Shown: positions 1 through 6,639 of the stretch, in pieces
How positions within the stretch are numbered: position 1 is the stretch's first letter
How the letters are laid out: the number at the start of each line of letters is the position of its first letter
Source: Streptosporangiaceae bacterium
GTDB taxonomy: Bacteria > Actinomycetota > Actinomycetes > Streptosporangiales > Streptosporangiaceae
NCBI GenBank assembly: GCA_030045215.1
Contig: JASIBJ010000501.1
Location: 1 to 7,027 of the forward strand
Length of the DNA: 7,027 nucleotides
Reading direction: 5' to 3'
Program-made: the position numbers and the translations under genes
The notes under the pieces: model-generated
Databases searched by the model: none
Told to the model about the DNA's origin: nothing
The model's input: only the letters and a program-made list of their open reading frames with translations

Positions 1-150
1 GGCGCGCCCGTTGCTGTTGCAATTTTGCAGTTGCTTTTTGCCAGTCATTCGCTGTCATTGACCAGCGAGTTCGCCCTAAAGTTGTACATCCAGATAGACA
101 CAGACTCTAAGGCGGAATCTGGTGCAGTCATTACCGACCGCGAGCAGCAA

Positions 151-2343
151 GTGACGGATAGTCAGACTGCAGCGGCCGCGCTGATCGAGCCCCTGCATCC
201 GACGACTACGTGGCCAGTGAAGATCGGCGTGATCCCGCCGCTCGCCGACCGGCTCACGGTGAGGTCAGAGTCCGCGCCGGATCTGGCCGCGGGGTTCAGC
301 CGGAATACCGCAATCGCGCTGGTGCCGCGCGGCCGAGGCCAAGAGGCTACTGACGGCTGGAGGCAGTGCTGCGGCAAGACCCAGGTCGCCGCCGCGTTCG
401 CTGAAACACAATGGCGGGCGCGTTCGGTGGACCTGCTGCTCTGGATCGATGCCAGCAGCGCGGCCGGCGTCATTTCCGGGTTTGCCGAGGCAGCCGCGCG
501 GATAACGGGCGCGGGGGTGAGCGGGGATGCCACCTCCGCGGCGGCGGGCCTGGTCGCCTGGCTCCTGCAGGCAAGTCAAAGATGGCTCGTCGTCTTTGAT
601 GACCTGGCCGACGGCAGCGTGCTGACCGGACTTTGGCCGACCGGCTCCACTGGCCGGGTACTGGTTACTTCTTCCATCCCTGGCGCGGTGGAGCGCCTGC
701 CAGGTATTGCGGTGGCCGAGATCGGCCCGTTCAGTGCGCGTGAGGCGATGAGCTACCTCGTCGGCCGGCTGTCGGCCGACCCCGATCAGCGCCGCGGTGC
801 GATGGACCTGATCGAGGACCTGGGCTGCGATCCGCTTGCTCTGGCCCAGGCCACCGCGGCTATCAGCAGTTCCTGGCTGACCTGCTCTGACTATCGCGAG
901 AGATTTATTGCTCGGTCGGAGCTGATCGGGCAGCGCAACCGCACCCAGCTGCGGCCAGCCCGGGTGACGTGGACGCTGTCTCTTGACAGCGCGGACTACC
1001 TGCGTCCGGGCGGCTCCGCCCAGACCTGCCTGGTCTTCGTTGCCTTGCTGGGCGGCCGCGGCGTGCCGGTCCCGGTCTTCACCACGGCCGCCGGCAACGG
1101 CTATATCGCAGGCACCGGTCAGGACTCGGTCGCATCCCAGCGCACCACGAACGCCCTGCGCGCGCTTGAGCAGGTAGGCCTGGTCAGCGTTGATCACGCT
1201 GCGGTGCCGCCGTCTGTCTGGCTGAACAAAATCATGCAGCAGGCAGTGTTGGCCGCCACTCCGGCAGAGATGTTCGAGCCGGCAGTTACCGCCGCGGCCG
1301 CTGCGTTGCTTGACCAATGGTCCGGCCCGCGGGCACTGCCTCGATCTGGTCCGGCGCTCCGGGCGGCCGCTGAGTCGCTGCAACGCGCGGCCGGCCGGCT
1401 GCTGTGGTCTGCGGGATGCCACCCGCTTATCTTCCGCATCGGCCGCAGCCTGGACGAAGAAGGCTTGACTGGTCCGGCCGTGGAGTTCTGGAGCGAGGTC
1501 GCCGGGATCAGCGACAGCATTCTCGGACCGGACCACCGCGACTCCTGGGAGCTAACCGGGCTGCTGGCGGCCGCATACATGACTGCCGGCCGGCGGGCGG
1601 AGGCAATTACGTGGTACCGGCAGTTGGTGGCCGGCTGGGCCAGCAGGTTTGGCGCGGACAGCCCGCGCACCCTGACCGCCAGGGTCAGGCTCGGGGGCGT
1701 GCTGACCGCGGCCGGGCTGGTAGATGACGCGATCAACATGCTGAAGGACGCCCGGACCGAATGCGAACGCGCCCTGGGGCCCGATCACTGGCTGGCTCAG
1801 GATGCCCGGGAGGAACTTGCGTCCGCCTACCGCGCGGCGGACCAGACCGCCGCCGCCATCCGCATCTACCGGCGGAGCCTGAGCGAGCGCGAGCGTACAG
1901 CCGGTGCGCAGGATCCCCGCACGATTGCCATCCGCCAGCGGCTAGCCGAGGCATATCTCGCCGACGGCAAGGCGAGGGACGCGATGACGCAATACAAGCG
2001 CGCCGTCACCGACTGCGAACGCAGCCTGGGCCCAGCTGACCCCGACACGATCCGCGCGCAGTCCTTGCTCGCACGGGCCTATCACCAGGCCGGCCGAATG
2101 GCGTCCGCCGTTCAGATCTATGAGCAGGTACGCGCGGGCACCGAACGCTCGCTCGGGCCCAGCCACCGGGACACACTGGCCGCCGGAAACAGCCTCGCGG
2201 GCGCGTACTACGCTGTCGGACGGCTGACCGACGCGGCCAACATGTACCGGGACGTAGTGCAGCGAGCCGACGAGGCGCTGCCGGCGTCGGACCCACTGCT
2301 GAAGTCGGCTCGGGACGGCCTGGCGGCCATCACCGGAGAGTAA
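151..2343 (+). CDS. STAND/NB-ARC-like P-loop ATPase with C-terminal TPR repeats
   Basis: From a GTG at 151 this encodes 730 residues. N-terminal segment: WPVKIGVIPPLADRL (about residues 21-35). ATPase core: Walker A-like loop ending CCGKTQ (K76, T77), hydrophobic Walker B LVVFDD (146-151), sensor-like GRVLVTSS (168-175) and the NB-ARC 'GLPL'-type motif LGCDPLAL (224-231). A winged-helix-like stretch follows at about 270-380. From about 459 to 711 there are six TPR-like repeats of exactly 42 residues, each opening with a Gly (459, 501, 543, 585, 627, 669) and containing an AY..AGR..DA core. There is no signal peptide or membrane segment, so it should be cytoplasmic. Such proteins in actinobacteria are usually inferred to be nucleotide-controlled signalling or scaffold proteins; no N-terminal effector domain is visible, so the output is unknown. 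Start choice: the frame is open to base 1 and a TTG at 25 would add 42 residues, but bases 25-150 have weaker GC3 (about 64% by hand count) and no Shine-Dalgarno. GTG 151 also lacks a clear one, so the start is uncertain. Confidence 0.82.
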   Translation: MTDSQTAAAALIEPLHPTTTWPVKIGVIPPLADRLTVRSESAPDLAAGFSRNTAIALVPRGRGQEATDGWRQCCGKTQVAAAFAETQWRARSVDLLLWIDASSAAGVISGFAEAAARITGAGVSGDATSAAAGLVAWLLQASQRWLVVFDDLADGSVLTGLWPTGSTGRVLVTSSIPGAVERLPGIAVAEIGPFSAREAMSYLVGRLSADPDQRRGAMDLIEDLGCDPLALAQATAAISSSWLTCSDYRERFIARSELIGQRNRTQLRPARVTWTLSLDSADYLRPGGSAQTCLVFVALLGGRGVPVPVFTTAAGNGYIAGTGQDSVASQRTTNALRALEQVGLVSVDHAAVPPSVWLNKIMQQAVLAATPAEMFEPAVTAAAAALLDQWSGPRALPRSGPALRAAAESLQRAAGRLLWSAGCHPLIFRIGRSLDEEGLTGPAVEFWSEVAGISDSILGPDHRDSWELTGLLAAAYMTAGRRAEAITWYRQLVAGWASRFGADSPRTLTARVRLGGVLTAAGLVDDAINMLKDARTECERALGPDHWLAQDAREELASAYRAADQTAAAIRIYRRSLSERERTAGAQDPRTIAIRQRLAEAYLADGKARDAMTQYKRAVTDCERSLGPADPDTIRAQSLLARAYHQAGRMASAVQIYEQVRAGTERSLGPSHRDTLAAGNSLAGAYYAVGRLTDAANMYRDVVQRADEALPASDPLLKSARDGLAAITGE
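1525..2280 (+). repeat. Six in-register 42-residue TPR-like repeats
   Basis: Within the TPR protein, equivalent Gly codons occur at 1525, 1651, 1777, 1903, 2029 and 2155, a strict 126-base period without insertion or deletion. Most repeats open with (L)GP.H or a variant, then carry a hydrophobic helix ending AY, a turn AGR or similar, and a second helix with A..(Y)...(V/L). The 42-residue spacing, rather than the 34 of the classic TPR, is typical of the TPR_10/TPR_12 kinesin-light-chain-like type. The repeats are divergent at DNA level, so this is a protein repeat and not a recent tandem duplication. Confidence 0.8.
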
Positions 2344-2612
2344 AAGTCAGGGAATTCGCTATTCATCAGGGCCGACGATGAAGGGCACCATTATCCCCTT
2401 ACCCTGCGTGCCTTTTCGGCTACGCGACCGAACGTTGGCGGTGAAGATAAGGCGGTCAAAATAGCCAGGCTTGAAGCCACTTCAGCGAGACAGCGCTGGA
2501 CATCAGCGGCGGGGTTCCCAGGCTCCGACGTCGGCGATTCCTCGTGCGACCGGGGAAACCTCGGCGAGCAGGAAGCGCTGCCGAGGTCGCCCTCGGTGTG
2601 CGTCATTACTGC
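2344..2612. other. Convergent intergenic region without a gene
   Basis: This 269-base gap separates the ends of the TPR ATPase (rightward) and permease 1 (leftward). The only structures I see are the stem-loop at 2558-2587 and a weak 5-bp dyad with a 10-base loop, AAGGG (2381-2385) and CCCTT (2396-2400), 38 bases past the ATPase stop, which is too poor to call a terminator. Short open frames across the gap (for example minus 2391-2606) have no ribosome binding site and no recognisable sequence. Confidence 0.6.
2558..2587 (-). terminator. Stem-loop downstream of permease 1, probable terminator
   Basis: ACCTCGGC (2558-2565) pairs perfectly with GCCGAGGT (2580-2587), and the stem can be lengthened by AGC/GCT (2567-2569 with 2577-2579) across a single bulged G, leaving a 7-base loop. 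It lies 25 bases beyond the permease stop codon in the direction of that gene. On the minus strand it is followed by only a short TT/TCCCC, so the U-tract is poor, as is common in high-GC actinobacteria. It could also stop read-through arriving from the ATPase side. Confidence 0.5.
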
Positions 2613-4076
2613 TCAGTCAGTACCCGATCTAACATGCCGAGGAGCCTCCCTTGGGGCGCTCTCTCGGGGGATCTGGAAGAACGCAGAGCGCAGGATGAAG
2701 CGGGCCACAAGCATCAACACCAGGCCTACGGCGACGATGCCGAGGAGCGCCCAGTTCTGTGACGCCGGCTCGGTCTGGACCGACTTGTAGATGATCCAGA
2801 CAAGGAATCCCGCCGCGGCGAGCGGGAGTACACCGAGGATCAGGAAGTCCCAGGCATTGGCCATGACGCGGCGCCGGTAGTACGTGACCGTGGCTAGCGG
2901 GGTTAGGACGTAGAACGCGGCGAACAGCAGGCCTGACACGTCCACGACTGCGTCGAATGCGCTCTGCACCGATGAAGTCAGCAGGTAGACCCAGACGAGC
3001 CCGAGCACGACCGCGCCGGTCAGGAGGCTGGCGGCCACCGGGGTGGAGAAGCGGCGGTTGACGTTACTCAGGAACGAGGGCAGGACTCGGTGCGTCGCCA
3101 TGCCGTACACGATTCGCGCGGTCAGCACGATGGTGGTACCCATGAGCGCGATCACTGACAGGGCCAGGGACAGCGCCATCACCTTAGCCCAGGTGCTGCC
3201 GCCCAGCGCCTGGGCGACGTAGACGAGCCCGGTGGACGAGTTCGCCTGCAGCTTCGCTGGCGACACGACTCCCGACAGGCCGAGATACACCACGCCGTAG
3301 ATGACGGTGAGTATAAGGACCGCGTAGATGGCAGCCCTGCCGGGATTGACCCGCCTGTGCTTGACTTCCTCGTTGACGTAGAGGGTGCCTTCCCAGCCGC
3401 TGTAAATGAACACGGAAATGAGCAGCCCCGATGCGAGGCTGCCTTTGCCGCCGATCCCGGACAGGCTGAACCACTGTCTGGTGATGGGGAAGGTGCCGGC
3501 GTGGTGGTGCAGGACCGCCACCAGCCCCCAGATCGCTATGCCGACCAGGATGGTGTATTCGATGAGTGCCATGCTGACCTGGGTCCGCGCGGTGATCCGG
3601 ATGCCCACGACGGCGATGGTCAGCATCACGAGTAGGATCGCGGTACCGATGCCGAGGTATGTCCAGGTACTGCCGGAGCTGTTGAAGATCGCGGTGACCG
3701 ACGGTCCCAGAATCTCTGCGCCGCCGACCCCGCCGATGACGTAAGCCATGATCATCAGCCAGCCGGTTATGAAGCCGAGATATGGGTTGATGGCGCGGCC
3801 GACCCACTCGAACGACGCGCCGCAATTCGCCTGCCACAAGTTAAGCCGGTGGTATGAATAAGCGATGATGAGCATCGGAATCGCGGTCAGGAGCAGGATT
3901 GGCAAGGTCGCATAAGCGGTGGCTGCGACCAAAGCGGCCAGGCTTATGGCAAGCGTGGCCGCAGGTGCCGACGAGGCCATGCCGATAACCGTGTCCTGTG
4001 CCACGTTGATGGCGTTGGGCTCGAGCCGGGTCGGAATCAGGGCGGCCTCGACGGTAGTAAGTGATCGATCCGTCAT
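2613..4076 (-). CDS. APC-superfamily amino acid/amine permease (permease 1)
   Basis: A 487-residue integral membrane protein of usual length for the amino acid-polyamine-organocation family (AA_permease_2 type). About 12 hydrophobic helices can be read at residues 25-47, 51-75, 98-121, 138-159, 168-190, 212-233, 246-270, 293-320, 345-366, 378-400, 410-430 and 442-462. The substrate-binding break in helix 1 appears as IGMASSAPAA (31-40) in place of the classic G-x-G-I-F type. The loop after helix 2 has the family signature CGASFEWVGRAINPYLGF (85-102), and helix 6 with its cytoplasmic loop gives YSGWEGTLYVNEEVKHRR (225-242), matching the 'G.E....EE.K.P.R' family pattern. ATG at 4076 is chosen because AAGGAG lies 5 bases before it. 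It is expected to act as a proton- or sodium-coupled importer (or exchanger) in the plasma membrane. Divergent to the amine oxidase with a 298-base shared region, so an amine, polyamine or amino acid substrate is a reasonable inference; the exact one cannot be read. Confidence 0.93.
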   Translation of the reverse strand: MTDRSLTTVEAALIPTRLEPNAINVAQDTVIGMASSAPAATLAISLAALVAATAYATLPILLLTAIPMLIIAYSYHRLNLWQANCGASFEWVGRAINPYLGFITGWLMIMAYVIGGVGGAEILGPSVTAIFNSSGSTWTYLGIGTAILLVMLTIAVVGIRITARTQVSMALIEYTILVGIAIWGLVAVLHHHAGTFPITRQWFSLSGIGGKGSLASGLLISVFIYSGWEGTLYVNEEVKHRRVNPGRAAIYAVLILTVIYGVVYLGLSGVVSPAKLQANSSTGLVYVAQALGGSTWAKVMALSLALSVIALMGTTIVLTARIVYGMATHRVLPSFLSNVNRRFSTPVAASLLTGAVVLGLVWVYLLTSSVQSAFDAVVDVSGLLFAAFYVLTPLATVTYYRRRVMANAWDFLILGVLPLAAAGFLVWIIYKSVQTEPASQNWALLGIVAVGLVLMLVARFILRSAFFQIPRESAPREAPRHVRSGTD

Positions 4077-4081
4077 CTATT

Positions 4082-4087
4082 CTCCTT
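4082..4087 (-). promoter_or_regulatory. Ribosome binding site of permease 1
   Basis: On the minus strand AAGGAG is followed by a 5-base spacer (AATAG) and then ATG at 4076. It is a near-consensus Shine-Dalgarno sequence and fixes the start of the permease. Confidence 0.85.
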
Positions 4088-4095
4088 ATCCGTAC

Positions 4096-4118
4096 TGACC
4101 CGTCAGCGCTGACTAGTC
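4096..4118. promoter_or_regulatory. TGAC-rich palindrome cluster, candidate operator of permease 1
   Basis: GTCAGCGCTGAC (4102-4113) is a perfect 12-base palindrome. It overlaps two further dyads built from the same half-site: TGACCCGTCA (4096-4105) on the left and GACTAGTC (4111-4118) on the right. The cluster sits about 20-42 bases upstream of the permease start, between its ribosome binding site and any promoter, which is where a repressor would act. Operator function is inferred from symmetry and position only. Confidence 0.4.
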
Positions 4119-4200
4119 GCAGGCAGCGGAAGACGCCGCATATGGCTGCCCAGGCGCCGCCACCGAGCGCCCGAGGGCGAGCACCGGCAGCCTTCCACGA

Positions 4201-4238
4201 CCGGCGATGGATGGCCAGTAGTCTCTGGCACTCGCCGG
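4201..4238. repeat. Nested stem-loop in the divergent region
   Basis: CCGGCGA (4201-4207) is complementary to TCGCCGG (4232-4238), and inside it GCCAG (4214-4218) is complementary to CTGGC (4225-4229) with a 6-base loop. The two stems are separated by an asymmetric internal loop of 6 and 2 bases. It may be a folded leader RNA element, a barrier between the divergent transcripts, or a chance structure in GC-rich DNA. Confidence 0.35.
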
Positions 4239-4274
4239 GCGACGACCCCGGCATTCATGACTGCTCGCATTTCA

Positions 4275-4289
4275 GGCCATAGCATGGCC
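4275..4289. promoter_or_regulatory. 15-base dyad GGCCAT-AGC-ATGGCC, candidate operator
   Basis: Two perfect 6-base arms are separated by 3 bases. The dyad lies 85 bases upstream of the amine oxidase start and just upstream of the AT-rich patch that may hold its promoter, a normal place for an activator or repressor site. No protein is known to bind it; the call rests on symmetry and position. Confidence 0.4.
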
Positions 4290-4302
4290 GAGACGAGAGG
4301 CA

Positions 4303-4315
4303 AAGGCAACGCCTT
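4303..4315. repeat. Short dyad AAGGC-AAC-GCCTT
   Basis: Perfect 5-base arms around a 3-base centre, overlapping a tandem AGGCAA pair (4298-4303 and 4304-4309). It lies between the 15-base dyad and the AT-rich patch upstream of the oxidase. Short enough to be chance, but its position near a possible -35 region makes it worth recording. Confidence 0.25.
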
Positions 4316-4317
4316 CG

Positions 4318-4344
4318 GTTCACAAAGGGTAGATTTTATTTTCA
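4318..4344 (+). promoter_or_regulatory. AT-rich patch, possible amine oxidase promoter
   Basis: About 70% A+T (19 of 27 by hand count) in otherwise GC-rich DNA, containing TAGATT (4330-4335), a reasonable actinobacterial -10 hexamer, 39 bases before the GTG start. There is no good -35 at 16-18 bases upstream, so a regulated or activator-dependent promoter would fit. Inference only. Confidence 0.3.
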
Positions 4345-4361
4345 CGGCCGCCGAGGCGTTG

Positions 4362-4368
4362 AGGGGAG
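4362..4368 (+). promoter_or_regulatory. Ribosome binding site of the amine oxidase
   Basis: AGGGGAG followed by 6 bases and then GTG at 4375. It decides the start in favour of this GTG; the next in-frame ATG at 4417 has no comparable purine-rich sequence before it. Confidence 0.8.
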
Positions 4369-4374
4369 CCACCC

Positions 4375-6336
4375 GTGGTATCGCACCACGCAAGCCAGGA
4401 CACCAGTAGCGACGGAATGGCCGACGGCAAAGTTCCGACCCGTCACCCGCTCGATCCCCTGGACGCCAGTGAGATCGCGCGTGCGGTGCAGATTCTGCGG
4501 CAGCAGCGGCTCGTGCCTCCGGATGCACGGTTCGTCTCGGTGACGTTGCAAGAGCCGCCGAAGGATCAGGTGGCGTTCCCGGCGTCTGAGGGACGGGACT
4601 CGGCCGGCGAGGTGTCGCGAGAGGCACACATCATCCTGCGTGACCCGCGGCAGCACGCGACTTGCGAGGCGGTGGTATCCCTCACGGCCTGCTCAGTTTT
4701 GTCGTGGCGGACCATTCCCGGTGCGCAGGCACCGTTCGTGCCGGGGGAAATTGCCGATTGCGCGGTAGTGACGATGGCCGACCCACGGATTCTGGCCGCG
4801 CTAGAGCGGCGCGGCATCGATCCCGGCCGGGTGCGCGTGGAGCCATGGGGGGTCGGCGCCTTCTCGAGCCCCGAAGAGGCCGGCCGTCGGCTGGCTTGGA
4901 CGTTGCTGTTTTACCGCGACCAGGCCGACGACAATCCGTACGCCAAGCCTATCCACGGCCTTCATGCCGTCGTGGATCTCGACGACATGGCTGTCCTGCG
5001 GGTGGAGGATTTGGGCGCGGTGCCTCTGCCGCCAGAGGCCGGTGCCTACGCCGCCGATCGTGTCGGGCCGCTGCGCGATGATCTGCGACCGCTCGAGATC
5101 ATCCAGCCCCAGGGCCCGAGCTTCGATGTCCGCGGCTGGGAGATCCGCTGGCAGCGCTGGCGGCTCCATCTCGGCTTCACCGCACGCGAGGGCCTGGTCC
5201 TGCACACCGTCGGATACGAGGACCAAGGTCGGGTCAGGCCGGTAATGTGGCGTGCCTCCGTGGCCGAACTGTTCATCCCCTATGCAGACCCGCGGCCCTT
5301 CTATGCCTGGCGCAACGCCTTCGACATCGGCGAGGTCGGCATTGGAATCCTAACCAACTCGCTGAAGCTTGGCTGTGACTGCCTCGGCGAGGTCCGTTAT
5401 CTCGACGTCGACCTAGCCGACGGGAACGGAGCGCCGTACAAGATCCCCCAGGCCATCTGCCTGCACGAGGAAGACGTGGGCTTGCTCTGGAAGCATTTCG
5501 ACGCCACCTTGGGGTCCACTGAGGTGCGCCGCAGCCGTCGCCTGGTCATATCGTTTGTCATTACCGCGGATAACTACGAGTACGCCTTCTACTGGTACTT
5601 CTACCAGGACGGCGTAATCGAGTTCGAGGTCAAGCTGACCGGCATAGTCATGACCAGCGCCTTGCCGCCCGGCCAGGCCAGCGACTTCGGTACTGTGGTC
5701 GCCCCGCAGACTCTTGCCTCCCATCACCAGCATTTCTTCAGCGTCCGCCTGGATATGGCCGTGGACGGGCTGCGCAACACGGTTTACGAGGTAGACACCG
5801 AAGCGGTCGCCATGGGTTCCGGCAACCCACTAGGTAATGCGTTCCGGCCGGTGAAACGGCCGTTGCGTAGGGAGTCGGAGGCTCAGCGCGTGATCGACCC
5901 GATGCGGGGGCGGTACTGGCTGGTGGCCAACCCCGGCAAGCGAACTCAGCTCGGGCACGAGCCCGCCTACAAGCTCGTTCCTGGTCCCAGCGTGCTCGCC
6001 TTCAGCCACCCGGCTTCCTCGGTGACCCGGCGGGCCACGTTCGCAACCAAGCACCTTTGGGTCACCCCGTTCCACCCCGCTGAGCGGTTCCCCGCGGGCG
6101 ACTACCCGAACCAGCATCCCGGCGGTGCCGGGTTGCCTGCCTGGACGAAAGCCGACCGCCCGATAGAGGACGCCGACATCGTTCTGTGGTACACCCTGGG
6201 CAATCTTCACATCGCCCGGCCAGAGGACTGGCCGGTCATGCCAGTCGAGCGAGTCGGCTTCATGCTCAAGCCGGCGGGGTTCTTCGACCAGAACCCGGCG
6301 CTGGACGTGGCGCCGCCGTTCTCCCCCCACTGCTAG
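4375..6336 (+). CDS. Copper/topaquinone primary-amine oxidase
   Basis: A 653-residue copper amine oxidase (EC 1.4.3.21 class), close to the ~640-residue Arthrobacter type. It turns a primary amine, O2 and water into aldehyde, ammonia and H2O2. The D2 and D3 domains occupy about residues 20-105 and 110-220 (for example VTMADPRILAALERRGI), and the catalytic domain runs from about 239 to the end. The active site is complete: TADNYEYAFYW places the topaquinone precursor at Y401; catalytic base D317 in NAFDIGE; Y303 in YADP; copper ligands H451 and H453 in HHQHFFSVRLDMAVDG and H612 in LGNLHIARPEDWPVMP. C336 (LGCDCLGE) and C362 match the family's conserved disulphide. Spacing agrees with Arthrobacter globiformis oxidase (recalled: Y284, D298, Y382, H431, H433, H592) apart from one extra residue between Y401 and H451. 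No signal peptide or E. coli-type extra N-terminal domain is seen, so a cytoplasmic dimer is expected. The cofactor forms by self-processing with Cu(II) and O2. It is flanked by APC permeases that may supply substrate. Family assignment is firm; substrate unknown. Confidence 0.97.
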   Translation: MVSHHASQDTSSDGMADGKVPTRHPLDPLDASEIARAVQILRQQRLVPPDARFVSVTLQEPPKDQVAFPASEGRDSAGEVSREAHIILRDPRQHATCEAVVSLTACSVLSWRTIPGAQAPFVPGEIADCAVVTMADPRILAALERRGIDPGRVRVEPWGVGAFSSPEEAGRRLAWTLLFYRDQADDNPYAKPIHGLHAVVDLDDMAVLRVEDLGAVPLPPEAGAYAADRVGPLRDDLRPLEIIQPQGPSFDVRGWEIRWQRWRLHLGFTAREGLVLHTVGYEDQGRVRPVMWRASVAELFIPYADPRPFYAWRNAFDIGEVGIGILTNSLKLGCDCLGEVRYLDVDLADGNGAPYKIPQAICLHEEDVGLLWKHFDATLGSTEVRRSRRLVISFVITADNYEYAFYWYFYQDGVIEFEVKLTGIVMTSALPPGQASDFGTVVAPQTLASHHQHFFSVRLDMAVDGLRNTVYEVDTEAVAMGSGNPLGNAFRPVKRPLRRESEAQRVIDPMRGRYWLVANPGKRTQLGHEPAYKLVPGPSVLAFSHPASSVTRRATFATKHLWVTPFHPAERFPAGDYPNQHPGGAGLPAWTKADRPIEDADIVLWYTLGNLHIARPEDWPVMPVERVGFMLKPAGFFDQNPALDVAPPFSPHC

Positions 6337-6373
6337 CGGAGGTTGCCTAGCACGACTCTGACACTGAACTGAG

Positions 6374-6416
6374 AACCGCAGGCGCAGTCGCGCATCGGAG
6401 CCGGCGGCCTGCGGTT
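6374..6416 (+). terminator. Stem-loop downstream of the amine oxidase, candidate terminator
   Basis: AACCGCAGGC (6374-6383) is perfectly complementary to GCCTGCGGTT (6407-6416), a 10-bp stem with a 23-base loop, starting 37 bases after the oxidase stop. No U-tract follows, so it would be of the U-less kind or serve to stabilise the 3' end. Confidence 0.45.
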
Positions 6417-6639
6417 GGTCGTCGGCCATCAGGGGCGCAGAACCGGGTCGTTGACTGTGGTGCAGAGGAGGCAAAACGCAGGCCGGCACGTGAGGAGACG
6501 ACGACGCTAGCCCGACCGCTATGGTGCGGCAGCTTGCTGCTGCTCAAGCCGGGGGCCGCGATGTGCGGCTGGCAGGTCTGTTCGTCACTGGCTTGGCACC
6601 CGACGCGGGAGAGCTGGGCGCCGGAAGACTAACGACCGT

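Larger units (their letters stand above)
4077..4374. promoter_or_regulatory. Divergent control region between permease 1 and amine oxidase
   Basis: Both genes read outward from these 298 bases, so the promoters of both should lie here. It contains four dyads (listed separately) and an AT-rich patch near the oxidase. I find no convincing consensus -35/-10 pair for the permease. No small gene is credible: the open frames crossing it lack ribosome binding sites and show no family motif. Confidence 0.7.

Noticed and set aside
58..87. TTGACC (58-63) as a -35 box for the TPR gene
   Set aside because: No acceptable -10 hexamer is found at 16-18 bases downstream; TAAAGT (77-82) is too close.
265..1536. 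A 423-codon open frame on the minus strand opposite the TPR ATPase
   Set aside because: It is a GC-bias shadow: Arg/Gly/Ala-rich product, no motif, no ribosome binding site, and the plus strand carries clear ATPase motifs.
2525..2534. CCGACGTCGG palindrome in the gap after the TPR gene
   Set aside because: Ten bases with no spacing or context to support a function; expected by chance in GC-rich DNA.
3184..3837. A 217-codon minus-strand frame inside permease 1
   Set aside because: Overlaps the permease in another frame; product is Arg/His-rich and has no membrane helices or recognisable domain.
151..4076. The TPR ATPase as a regulator of the neighbouring permease
   Set aside because: The two genes are tail-to-tail with a terminator-like hairpin between them, and the ATPase has no recognisable DNA-binding output domain apart from the winged-helix-like part normal to its family.
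6451..6479. TTGACT as a -35 element in the convergent gap
   Set aside because: The bases 17 downstream (AAACGC) do not resemble a -10, and no gene follows on that strand within the window.
5830..6489. A 219-codon minus-strand frame covering the oxidase 3' end and part of the gap
   Set aside because: Most of it is antisense to conserved oxidase sequence including the third copper ligand; product is low-complexity and unrecognisable.
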